Source of the DNA: Samsoniella hepiali
Lineage: Eukaryota > Ascomycota > Sordariomycetes > Hypocreales > Cordycipitaceae
Direction: 5' to 3'
DNA: 64,000 bases
NCBI GenBank assembly: GCA_001455915.2
Contig: LNDK02000066.1
Span: forward strand, 2,728,001 to 2,792,000
Below, piece by piece: positions 1-11,200 of this stretch. Within the stretch, counting starts at the first letter, position 1, and each line of letters opens with the position of its first letter. Under the pieces are notes generated by a model, which made no database searches, was not told where the DNA came from, and saw only the letters and a program-made list of their open reading frames with translations. The position numbers and the translations under genes are program-made.

Positions 1-3000
1 GAGCAATTGAGAAATCGACGTCGAAGTGGGCAGAAGATCAAAGACGTCGGGTTAAGAAAAGAGGGTTTGACTTTTTATTCAACCCGCATTTGCCGCGATA
101 ATTTGCATTTCCCGACGAGACAACAAAAAACTCTCGTGGGGCGGCCCTTCTTTCTCGCACCCCCCTCGGACGAAGCATATTTTGTGCGGCATAAAAACAG
201 AAAAGATATCAGATCCACGGATTAATGCAATCGTGCGTCTTTTCCGCGTCGCTGAAGCATCATAGCGGAGTCAAGATGGTTCCCCCAGTCCCAAATCCTG
301 ACATAATGCTACATCAGCAGCTCTCTTACACGCCATCGTACGACTTGATATGCTGATAGCTTCCACGATGCGGTCATTTTCTTTTCTTTTTTTTCAGTCC
401 ACATCATACACCTATATTTACAGACCGCACTGATCTCTATGCGTGAGAGTATGATTTATGCCATAACTTTCACCGAAAATAACCACGTCGACATGGAGGG
501 CCAGAGAGGGTACTTGATGCCAAAGTACCCTTTTTCCAGGCATTGCGCAACACTGCCCCTGGAAATCGACTTTGTGCTGCATGATACGTCAGCCAAGTAC
601 ATAATCAGAAATCTGATATCACAGTTTCGCCATTTCACTGCCCACTCGTGATCACACGGCAAACGCCACACCAACATGGGCCTGTAAATCCGCCGACCTG
701 ACCAGACCAGCCCCCCCCTGGTCCAGCACAAAGCAGCGCCTCGCCTCCAACCTCCAACTGCGACCCAAAAACCATGTCTTGGACGCCGGAGAGTTTCTTG
801 GGGGATCAGCACTTCCCGTATCTCAAAAAAAAACAGCCCATGTCATTGCGGAGTTGTGGCCGGGGAATCTCGAGCAACGGACCAAGCCACCCCGTCGCGC
901 CACGCCGCTCGAATCCAAGACTCCTTTGGCCCGCCTGATAAGCATGCCCCTGCTGTTTTTGTACATCAGACCACAGGAGTAGCCGATCTGTCGGCATCAG
1001 CTGCGATGCGAGGATGCTTTGCACGCAACCCACCCCAGATAATTCCAGTAATCATACGAGTGTGTGTGGTATTGCAGTTGTCCTTCAAGTACGTATATTG
1101 GACCAAACCCTCACTCCACCCCCTTTGCTATATGGTACTAATTTGCCCCCGGCCAGCATTAGGCAAACGGCCAGGCCAACTATGTAATAAGAAAACATTT
1201 ATTGTAATTTCAAGCTGCGGAGTTTGACAGACGGGCTATTGTGTCGTCACTGGAGCCCTGAGAGCATCTTCCTCAGCCGTACCTGGATTAATCTGAAGAG
1301 ACACCCCCTTTTACCCCTGCGCCATCGTTCGACGGGGAAGGCTGAATGCGCGAGGCTGGCTGGGCTGGGCTGTCAGAACGACGCCTCAGCCGTAGCGTGC
1401 AGTAGCATCACGTACGAGTAATTGACAAGGCGTCGCATTTATGCAATAACACCGACCCCTGACATCCACGTGGGAAAAAGAGAGCAGCGACGCCCTCCTC
1501 TCGCCAGCCAGCCAGCGGCGACGGCCGCGCCTCGTCCGCCCCATTTTGCTTTTTGCCCATAACTAATAATTGTCCGTTATTGATCAAGGCGGACCTCTGG
1601 GCGGCGCGCCCTTGGTTTGCTCTGGACCAAAGGCTGCCGCACGGCTCAGGCAGCCTCACCTGCGAGAAAGAAAGTAGTTTAACCACTAGTTAGTACACTT
1701 TTGCGTGGCAGATTACAAGTTTACTTTTTCTGCAGCAGAGCTGCGCCTCACCACCCTCCCTCTTGTGCCAGGGGGGTTTTCTTCCTCTTTTCTAGTAGGG
1801 TGTCATTGCATGTAATTAGCGGGTTAGACAAGACAGAGAGGTTGCATTCACCAGGACGGTCAAAGTCCGCAGCCAAGGGGCGAATAGAACCCAAGAAAAC
1901 ATGGCACGAAACTTCATACGGACTTGCGCTGGCGGCGCTTGTCTCCTCTAGCCCCTCACGACGAAACAATGGCCCAATGTTGGTGGCTTGCCTAGAGGGC
2001 GCGGCGCGACGTGGCCAAGCAAAGCCGGGCTTCCCTCTTGTCTATCAATGCCCTTATCAATGCCCATCGGAAACACGGGAGCGTGCACAACATCCCAGCG
2101 GGCGGTGCATTTGAATCTACGACCCCAGACTGGGGCCAAGACTTGCTGTGCGTCATCATTGGCGCAAACTCACCCACACTCGAACACGAAAAAACAAGAC
2201 ACTTTGGGGGGGGATGTGCGCCGTTTGCTGACCATCCATCGCCTCGTCTGCCGCTCAGCTGAGTGAAACAAAGCCAGCATATGGTGCAAGACAAGCCGTC
2301 GCTAGTGGAATCGGCACCGCCGGGGGCGCACATCTGTGCCGGAGCTGTCTCACGGGCGGTGCCCGAGGCTGGAGCGGGGGACCGACCGGCCTCGTGTCTG
2401 TGTGAGAGAGGCAGAGACGGCACGGGGAGGCTGGCTTCATCGGCTCGGGCGTGCGGCACTGGGGGCATTGCGTGGCCTGCCATAGTTGAGTTTTAAAAAT
2501 CGGCCGACATTTCTGCTTTGGCCCACGAGGGGAGGCAGTATGGTTCATAACGCTTCTCCGTAAAGCCCGGCGAGCCTATGCCAAGCCCGAGTCCCAGCTT
2601 CGAGACTACGAAAACGTGCACACACACACACACACCTATGTTGACGCTTTTCGATAGTTTGTCATCTCGTGTGGCTTGGCCCAATGGCTTGGCCCTTTTG
2701 GTTATTCTGTAAATAGTTATGCGCGGGAGGCGCATCACACACATATATGCGAGCTAGTTTGACGATCAATGCGGCGGGCGGGCGGGCGGCGGTGCTTGGA
2801 GGGAAGCTAACTAGTGGTTCATGTTTCTGCTTTTGGTCATAGTTTGTCGACCACCAGCTTCTGCGGGCGGCGGATAGAAAGAAGCCGGCGAGGGGGAAAA
2901 GATTGACAAATGGGCCGCGCAACACAGGGCGCGCGAACAATGCGCGGGAGTGTCGTGCCGGCCATCCCGACGACCTGATCAAGAAAACGCCAATTGATTT

Positions 3001-6000
3001 GTCTGATTTGTCCTTTTTCCCAATGAGGAGGGCGTGTCATGCGCAAAACGGACATCTCCCCATGTCTTGCCACGGACAAAATGGTCTGTTTCGTTGGGCT
3101 CAGGCTTGACCTTGTTCTCGCCTGAGAAACGTCTAAATCCGAGGAGATGAGCTGTGTGCCCTGTAATTTCCCGCCTTGCCCGTTGTACACGCAAGACCTC
3201 GAGCTACATATCCCGTTTTCTTTACTTTCTTTTGTGGTGTTTTGCACTCAGCTGTCTCTCCCTGCAGGGCTTACATACATTGGACGGGAGCAAGGGGGGG
3301 TTTGCGCACACGCCCCTGTAGAAAGGCGCGTCCCTCACATCGGGCCCGTGGGGAAGAAGCAGGTCACGAATCATGAAAGAAAAAAAAAAAAACAAAAACA
3401 GAGTCGATAATGAAGTGACACAGAAAAAAAACAAGCCATGGTGGCTTTCACACTCAAGACGAGACGATAAACCTCCGAAATAGAGCGGCTTGGCTGGCCC
3501 CCAAAACTACCTACCTGAGACTGGCCCGAGCTTCTCGCTGCCAAAGAGATCCCTTCCTCCCCCCCGGGGGTGGCTTTGCAGCGTTATGTGTACGTCCCCT
3601 TGGGATGAATCTCATCAAGCAAGCATCCTGGGCGCTCATCAGCTCCTCCGAGTTTTTGCAAGGGGTCTCAAAGCACAGGTCAGGTGCGCAGCAGCAGCCA
3701 GGGGGAGGATCCAACATCAGGCAACCAAGAGAGCGGTTTGAGGCGCAAGCGCTTGATTGGTGCAAATTGGGAGTGTGGTAATAACGATGGCACACGGGAC
3801 AAGGGAACGGGTTATGCGGGAGAGCAAACATCTTCGGGAGCAACCCCGTCTACACCAACGACAAATCCAATCTGCTTTTTTTCTTTTTTCTGTGGCGAGA
3901 TTGCATTTGCGCCCGTGGCTGGGGCGCTATTGACGGGAAAGCCAAGCAGCATGAAACTTTATAATTATAATAATCAAAAAGAAAGAAAACTTTGTGCACT
4001 GCCTGTTAATAGACCACCGCCTGCTATACTCCGCGCTTGGCGCCAACTTTGCTGTGATATATACGTGTACTAGTTACCTAGTAGTAATAGTAGGCGTGAT
4101 AACACTGTAATTTTGCAAGTTAATTACCGGTGCTCCGAAAATAGCATTGCTAGTTTAGCACAGGCAGACGTTGACAGCCCCCTGCTGCCTTATTTCGTAT
4201 TCGTGCGTCATCATCGCCGGGGGGGTTGTAAATGATGTGTTATTTCTCCAAAGTCCACGAGATGCGTTTTTTTGCGGGCTTTGCCCATCTCATTACAACA
4301 ACGATAACACACCCCCCTTCGCTTTCCCAACCGGAGGACCACGTTGGGGTACCTTGCTTTTACTGGTCAAGCTCATATTTTTTCAGACCGCGCTTGCAAT
4401 GCAACATGCAGCATAACGGTCCGAAAAGAAGGTTGCAGCAAGGCCTTCTGGAAGAAAGCCTTGACCATGGTGCCATATTGCCAGACGTTTTCAAAAGCCG
4501 GGCGCGCAAAAAGAAGAAAAAAAACTACCTTTACTGACTGCCGTGGCAAGTCTCACTTCTCCGCGGCCGGCAATACTATTTAAGCTTTTTTCTGTTGGGC
4601 ACCGAGAATGGCCTGTCCTGTCGGTGTCGGGAGAGGCTCCATTTTCATTGATGCCGCGTGACGCTTTTCGCTTATTGGATCGCAGAGCATCATCGTCAGA
4701 GATAGGCAGAGAAAAAAAACATCAGCCAAAAAAAAAAGTGAGTCACTGTAAAACCAAACAAAGTGCCAGCAAATAAAAAGAGGGCCAACTGGGGTTATGA
4801 GAACGGCAGACAAGGGGGGCGTGTACATGGAAACGAATACCTGAGATGGAGGTCACTGTCAAGGCGGTGCATGGCTCTCTGTAAGGCATTTCCATTCAGC
4901 CTCGGAAAGGCTGTAAGTGTGCGCCTTGCACCACCGAGTAAGGAAGGACTGCGAACGGTTTACTCGCCCGCCCAGATAATGTAGAAAGCACTGCGTTTCG
5001 GCTAGACAAACAAGGAGTCCGGACGAGACAGCCGTCTACCGTGACCTCATTCGAGAAGAAACGAGCGAACCCAAGTGCTGGTTCAATTAGTTGGCCGTAT
5101 TACAAAGGGTTGACGAAATGGTGTCATTGCGCGATCCTGCTAGGGCGCCCCAGACCTGAGCGGTAAGGCTGGCCACGTACGTCGGCGGCCAGGCGGGGGG
5201 CTTCTTTTTAGCTGCAGCCTGCTCAACAAGGCGACTTGACGAAAGGACCACATGGCACATGGTTGGGCGCTGATGCGTGTCAGAAACAGCCCGCTCTCTC
5301 TCTGTTTACGGGCCTCTGATGACGCGCCGAGAGACAACCAAGGCTGACATGCTTATTCGTTGCTTGGGGGCGTTAGACTAACAAGGCTGTAGTTATGAGG
5401 TGATGAGAGCGACGTCGACGCTGTTTTCTTACACGCAGTCGTAGTTAATCTTGTCTGCCCTATGGATATTGTTCGCCGAATGAGGCGTGGTTTAGTTAGT
5501 TGGCAGCGCGTAGTTTCTCCATCTGGTCGCCGGCTGGCCAGCCAGCTTACACGAAGTGATGCCCAACAATGCCCGCTATTTCGTTTCCCCTCTCTTCGTT
5601 TTCCAGCCATGCCGAGGGGTTTTTTCTTTTTCTTTGCTTTTCGGGTGCGGGAAAAAACACACCGACCAGCCGGCCGGCAGTTTTGTTTGGCCAACATGTC
5701 TGTTTGAAAAAAGAAGCCGGGAAAGCCGTTTGATTCCACTTCTGGCAAAATTTGCACCCGCCGTGGGGACACTGGCAAGACATGTGCTGCCCGATGATTG
5801 CATGCTCTGCGCATGTCGCATTGACGCCGTCAGCAGGCTACATATGCTCATATGCCGTAGCTCGGACAAAAAGGCCAACGGTTGTCGGCCTTGGCGACCC
5901 GTGTTTCATCTTCCCTCGGGGCCAAGAAAAAAAACTCTAAATTTCTGTTGGTGTGTGCTGGTGGGAATAGGCTCGGGCGGCGGCGGCGGGCTTACTAGAG

Positions 6001-9000
6001 CCGCATGAACAAATGGTAAGCTTCAACGGGTAACACAACGGCCCTCCATCTCGTTCGGCATATCCCGCAAAAAAATTAAGATTTTTTTTCTCTTGCGGAT
6101 TTGACCTGATTGTTCTGAGACAAGCATGTCCCAGTAAGCCGCGGTAAGAGAAAAGAGTTTTCACTTGAAAGCAAAAGAGTTCGTGAAATGCCACCCGGCG
6201 TGTCGAGGTTGTATGATGCTGCCACTGCCGTAACTTACTCGTTCATTTGCCGAGGCCTATTGCTAAGGGTTCAACTTTTGTAAAGAAAGAAAACAAAAGA
6301 AGAAGAAAAGTCCAACAACCGCGATAGGACTTCCACTGAAGCGAGCAAGGGAGGAGGGACAAGCAAAACGCGCTCGGCAATCTCTCGGATAATCTACCGT
6401 GCCCCAGGCATATGCATGGCTTCGATAAACACGCTTCCAGCTGGTCGGGTCTTGATGCAGGACAAAGTGACAGGATGAGTAGGGGTAGCTTAGCGAGATG
6501 CACATCTTGCCTGTTGTACGCGATTCAGCTTCTTTTTTTTTTTCTCACGGTCCTGCTTCTCTCGTACCTGCGTTTCCTTCCATGTGTCGTGCCTCAAGAC
6601 CCCATTGTTCCAAGTAAACACACGGTAAGGCTGTTTCCCACGTCATCATTTGTTCATCCTTTGTTCGCACTAGCTCGTGTGATTAGCTGCTCCCAGTTAC
6701 TTCCAGCGGTCAGCCAGTATTCGCGCCGGCTCCCAGCCACAAGTTCGTCACCTTCCCCCCCCCCCAGCTGCGCAGGGATTGTTCGACCAGTGCCTGCCTG
6801 GGGGGCCTGGTAAAACCCAGCTCACTGGCTGCTTCAGATCAAGGTTACAAGGCTAGGAGAGCCGAAACTGGAATCGACCAGGCTCAAGGGGGCCACATGA
6901 CGACAGCCTTTTTTCTTCTTTTTCTTTCAGTGACGCTAGTTCAGGGCGGTGATGGATGTGCTGTGCAAGTTCATACCTTTTTTTTTCGCGCCGCAGGTAC
7001 CTGCTTCATTCGGACAACCCAGTGACCCGTCACCTGGGTGCCTCGGTCGTTCTGGGCGCGCAAGCCGTCGATCCTCGGGCCAAACACGGACGATGGCTGT
7101 GGAAAAAGCAAACCCAGAGGTAGGGTGACAGAAAGGAACGAGAGCAGATTTGTGACAACGCTTTGGCGTTGCCATGGATGAATTGTACTGGTACCAATCA
7201 GTTGATAATCACACTTGTCACCCCTTGTAATGGCGGGTGAAGATTGGCTGCTGTAGACGAATGTAGCGTGTTTCGCGGCCGAGGCTCTCGTGTACTCGGT
7301 GCTAGTCAGCCTCGCATGTTGAGATGAAGGTCTCCGTAAACGGAGGGTGGAATGGTTCAACACTTCTTCACCGACTCATCCGAGCCTCACAAGAAAACCC
7401 TTCTTCAATGAGCTTACGAGCATGGTTGATTACTGACGCGGCAGTCGCGCAGCCCCTCCACGAAATAGTGCAGAGGACTAGTGCCGCCGCAAGGCCAATT
7501 ACCGGCTCCCCCACAAGGCCATTCTTTTTCTTTTTCGTCTACCGTCTTCGTCTACCTGGCCTTGCCAGAGGACGTACGCCCTGTTTTTAGCTGCGTCAGG
7601 TTGGGCCAGGCCCCCCCCCAGTGGTGGCGGGGTCATGGCCCAAGTTGCTGGAACCTCACCAAGAGGAAAAAAATTCCTTCCACGGGGCTTCCATAGAGTG
7701 GGGGGCAGAAGCTTCAAAGTGGACTGGCAATCAAACTACTCGCGTGTTGGCAAGGGGGTCTATTCTCTGGTTTCCACTTGAGGTGCCAGGACAGGCTCGT
7801 CGAACCGCAAGTTTGGGATTTCATCCACTGGCTTTGACGCAATTAGTGATGTAAAACTGGTACCAGAGCAGGGCCCCTTTCTTGGAAGTGAGATGATGAG
7901 TTACCAGGAGGCTGGAGCCTGATGTTCGTGGGCTTGCCCTCCCCGCTGTCCCGATCTGGTAACTTTGCCAGCGGGTCGAAGTGTCTCCTTTCATGTCTCG
8001 TTTGGATCATTTGCGTCTCTTGCTCTTGTTTGGGGATGGATAATTCCTTCCAGTGCCCAGACGGACTGTGCGAACCCGCTGGTACCTGAGTCTAGACCAT
8101 CTTGGGTTGGCTCTTGTTCGGGGTTTTCTGGGGCGCAACGCTTTGCTCTCTGCGTGTTTGTTCGGGACGGAGGCGGGCTCTCCTTGCTACAACCAACGCT
8201 CCAAGGCATGGCCCGAGCCCAAGCCGCCGAGCCTTTTACAATGCCTAAATTTCTGTTAGTCGGTAGAAGGGCAAGGAGAGTCGTATCGCGATCTCGCACA
8301 TCAATGCGACACCAGCCGTTGGCACCTCCGCCCCCTTCCTCTCTTGGACACTGCCTATTTAGGGCCCGGCTGTGGCGGCCAGGGCGGCCGGGAGGTGGGT
8401 GCGTGGCAGGACGGCTGAAGGGTCCTGGATCTTTGCGACGCGGCCTGGCCGGACGGAACACGGCCGAGGAGAAGGACGGAGAATAAGTGTCAATGGGACA
8501 AGGCCAAAGAAAATAAACAGACTCTGATACAATACCACGTCTGTGCCTTGTCTTTGCGTTGGCCGTTTGTCGTTTGGCTGCGTTTGCATGAGAGCGAAAA
8601 ACCATCACGTGGGTGGTGGGCGTTTGATGGGCAACGGGATGATACAGGTACCTGGTGTTTATTTTCATCACCTTCGGTCTTGTTGGTCGTATGACTGAAT
8701 CCTGGGTGAATAATTTCTTATTCGTGGGCTTATTGTTTTCAGCGCAGCAAGGACGTGGGCTGAGATGTCTTGGAGATGAGGAGCAATAGTGTCATTTTGG
8801 CTGGCTGCTGTAGGCGCTCTGTGTAACAGAGGCCGATGAATCAGCAGGTCAAGGCGCCGTAACAAGCGAGATTAATATGTACAAAGAATGTGCTGCCGGC
8901 CGCTGGCGGGCCCTGTGTACAAGTCACGGACAGCGCGGATCCTGTGACGGCGCAGGTGCGACAAACGTGATGGCCTTACTCGTATTCTTTTTTTTTCCTT

Positions 9001-9640
9001 TTTCTTTTTCTCCGTCACACCAATAGTATCGTGAATTATTGATTCTTTTTCTCTCATTTGCACTGAACTCAGTGTCAGTGCTGGCGTCGTTTCTTTTTCT
9101 GGCCTCTTCACTCTTGCTTCTTTAGGGGGTGGGCGCAGTGGGGATAGCGCCTGTTTCAATTTCCTTTCCAGGCCCCACTACCTCTGAGCACTGCGTCACA
9201 GTGCCTCTGGGCTGTCGGACCCCAGGAGACAGGGACCGTTTACGAGCTGAGTGCCTGTTACAGTTAATAGTCCGTCGGGCAGGTCATACTTGGCGGACAA
9301 GTTGCACTGGGCACCAGGTAATGCAGCTCTGTTATTCCGGGTGGTGAAATGAGAGAGCATAGATATCTCATTTATTGGCAGGTGGTACGACAAGGTCCAG
9401 ACTATCAGGTGTCGCATAGTAACTCACGGCGCAGGCAACGGGTACGGCAACGATGCGGCTGGCACGGCAGAGGCTTCGTGTCCCGAAGAGAGCCTTGTCT
9501 TTGGCTGTCTCCGTCGCTGTGGCACGTCGCACAAACAGCATCATTTTTTGTTGTTTTATTACTCCGTCGTCGCGCCAGAAATAAAGCCTGGCGAATAGCG
9601 TTGGGGGTGGTTCGCTGAGCCCCGTCGGGCGCGTGTACCA
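1..9640. other. gene-free stretch (left part of 14.5-kb desert)
   Basis: I find no supportable gene here on either strand. Open frames are short or of biased composition (Pro/Arg/Ser-rich), begin mostly at non-ATG codons and match no family I know. The DNA is rich in short homopolymer runs (A or T of 8-13) and polypyrimidine patches such as 6530-6545, and has a small CA microsatellite at 2619-2635. Some polypyrimidine stretches (for example 6530-6680) resemble fungal transcript leaders but lead into no coding frame. It may hold distal promoter sequence for a gene left of the window or noncoding transcripts. Neither is shown by the sequence. Confidence 0.6.
2619..2635. repeat. short CA microsatellite
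   Basis: This is a run of about eight CA dinucleotides in the gene-free left part of the window. It has no evident role. Confidence 0.8.
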
Positions 9641-9651
9641 GTAAATGATGC

Positions 9652-10059
9652 TGTACGCCCCCCTCGACGCCCCTGTAACCCCCTGTACGCACCCCCTTTC
9701 TCGGGAAGCGGTCTGGGAGAGGAAAAGGTACTTGCGGCGGCTGTATCTTCATTTTGCAGGCTTTCCAGTGCACTGGCAGGGCGGCGACGGGTGCTGTGCC
9801 CAGTGGCCGGGCCTCCATACGCCCGCCCACCCCAAAAGACGTGCAACCCACTCTGTGATTCCGCACCACTTTCACACTTTCACTGCGCTGTCTGTATTCG
9901 TACACCACTGTCTGGTGATGGTCCGCTGTACACCCTCTGTCCTCCCTCTGTACACCCCCCGCGCCCCTCCCCTGTCAGACCGCTGCTCACTGCCTTGGCT
10001 CTGCCTTTTTTTGCCCTTTGGCTCCTGGTGCTCACCTCGCGGCCTCTCTGAATACATAA
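9652..10059 (+). promoter_or_regulatory. putative RNA polymerase II promoter with STRE cluster and TATA-like box
   Basis: Four CCCCT stress-response-type elements lie at 9660, 9670, 9680 and 9693, and two more are back to back at 9964-9973. A module beginning CTGTAC(G/A)C followed by C-rich sequence recurs at about 9651, 9684, 9928 and 9949. A TATA-like TACATAAG lies at 10053-10060 and is followed directly by CT-rich and then A/C-rich sequence, the usual make-up of a fungal start-site region and leader. CCCCT is the established binding core of Msn2/4-type zinc-finger factors. Which factor acts here is inference. No long coding sequence follows on this strand. Confidence 0.5.
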
Positions 10060-10084
10060 GGCTTCCTTCTCCCACCTCCCTCCG

Positions 10085-11200
10085 ACGTCCGGTCCTACCG
10101 TTTACGATACAACGACTTCGACAAGTACTTCTCCAAGACATCACCACTGCTACTTGCGCTGCTATTCGCATTCATCATCACCATCGTCAACACTTGACCA
10201 ACACTACCACGCTCAAGTACTCTGCTACTTACACAACCACCACCACCAGCGAACCTCCAAACCGAGCCGTTCGCAAACAAACCACCGCACCGCCGCATCT
10301 ACATATAAATGTCGATCTGCCTCGAGCTGTCTTGCAACATGCCTGCTCAGCGTCCTTCTCATCTCCCGCCGTGCCCTGGGCCCCCTCCCAGCCGCCCTCT
10401 GCCACCTCTGCCCAAGTAAAGCCGGTATCGAGACGCCTTCAAACACCTCGATACGACTCGGCCACGCTTCGGATACTCGCAACAATGGGCCTTTCCCCCA
10501 AAAGCTCATAAACCCACAACGCCTATGACAACACCTCTTGCATATTGACAAACTACCATAATGTTTGGTGGCTTGATCAGCCCTCGACTCGGCCACTGCA
10601 TCTGCGGGGCCTCATCTGCAGGCAGACATGCATGCCTTCAGCCTGGCTGCTGTGCGGCATCAACACCCCTGTTGGCTGCAGGCGCCTCGCCGTCCCTTGT
10701 CCTGCATATTTGGTCATCTGCCCTCGAAGCGCCCCCCACGGCGTGACATGGCACTTTCCCCTCTCGTCCTGTCTACGGGCAAGACGGACAACGCAATGGT
10801 TCCTGCCCTGCCCTGCACGCGGCGCTAATATCTGGCTTTCATTATAGCCAGGTATCTTACCTGGCCCATCTTACGATTTGCTCAGCCGCATCCTCGATCT
10901 CTCGTCACGAGGACAATCCTTCTGGGAACCGGCAGTCCCTTGTTTCTCTTCTCTTTCTTCTCTCCACGCTTTGCACCATCTTCGCTGGTTCGAAGCCATG
11001 TTTGCTATCTCGCATTTCTTTCTGCCTTTTTCTTTCATCTTTTTGAATCAAGACTGTACAAGGAGCGTGCATAATACACGGAGGAGAACAGCACGTTCCT
11101 CTTTATTTGCTTTCTATTGGAGGAGGATCACACATTACACGCATGTATTATTAGACATCCTGATTGCGTAAGTCTGCATTTTGGCTCGACTTGCACACAG
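10085..11200 (+). ncRNA. putative transcript leader or long noncoding RNA
   Basis: Downstream of the promoter-like block the + strand shows no ATG from the TATA-like box to 10308, about 250 bases. It is dominated by CA/CAC-rich sequence typical of fungal 5' leaders. The first ATG (10309) opens only a 36-codon frame. A GTAAAG donor-like site at 10416 and a canonical GTAAGT donor at 11168 could mark introns, with a possible acceptor TTTCCTACAG ending at 11710. I could not assemble any exon chain that encodes a recognisable protein before 14.5 kb. It could be a noncoding RNA, a small-peptide mRNA, or a long leader for an exon I failed to see. The 3' limit given is arbitrary. Confidence 0.35.
10309..10419 (+). 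CDS. possible 36-aa small ORF at first ATG of the putative transcript
   Basis: The first ATG after the ATG-free leader opens a 36-codon frame ending TAA at 10417-10419. The product is Pro-rich in its second half (residues 18-35) with a few Cys residues and no recognisable domain. Its last codons overlap a donor-like AA|GTAAAG at 10416, so the frame could instead be a first coding exon continuing after an intron; I found no convincing partner exon. It may equally be an upstream ORF or untranslated. Support is positional only. Confidence 0.2.
   Translation: MSICLELSCNMPAQRPSHLPPCPGPPPSRPLPPLPK

Noticed and set aside
2760..2800. GGCGGGCGGGCGG repeat as possible CRISPR or telomere-like repeat
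   Set aside because: A short G/C-rich slippage tract with no spacers or longer array.
7991..8671. 226-codon minus-strand open frame
   Set aside because: Arg/Pro/Ser-rich, no conserved motif, no promoter or splice context; probably chance in GC-rich sequence.
9645..10511. 288-codon + strand open frame
   Set aside because: It spans the promoter, TATA-like box and A/C-rich leader. Its Pro/Thr/His-rich product reflects leader composition, not coding.
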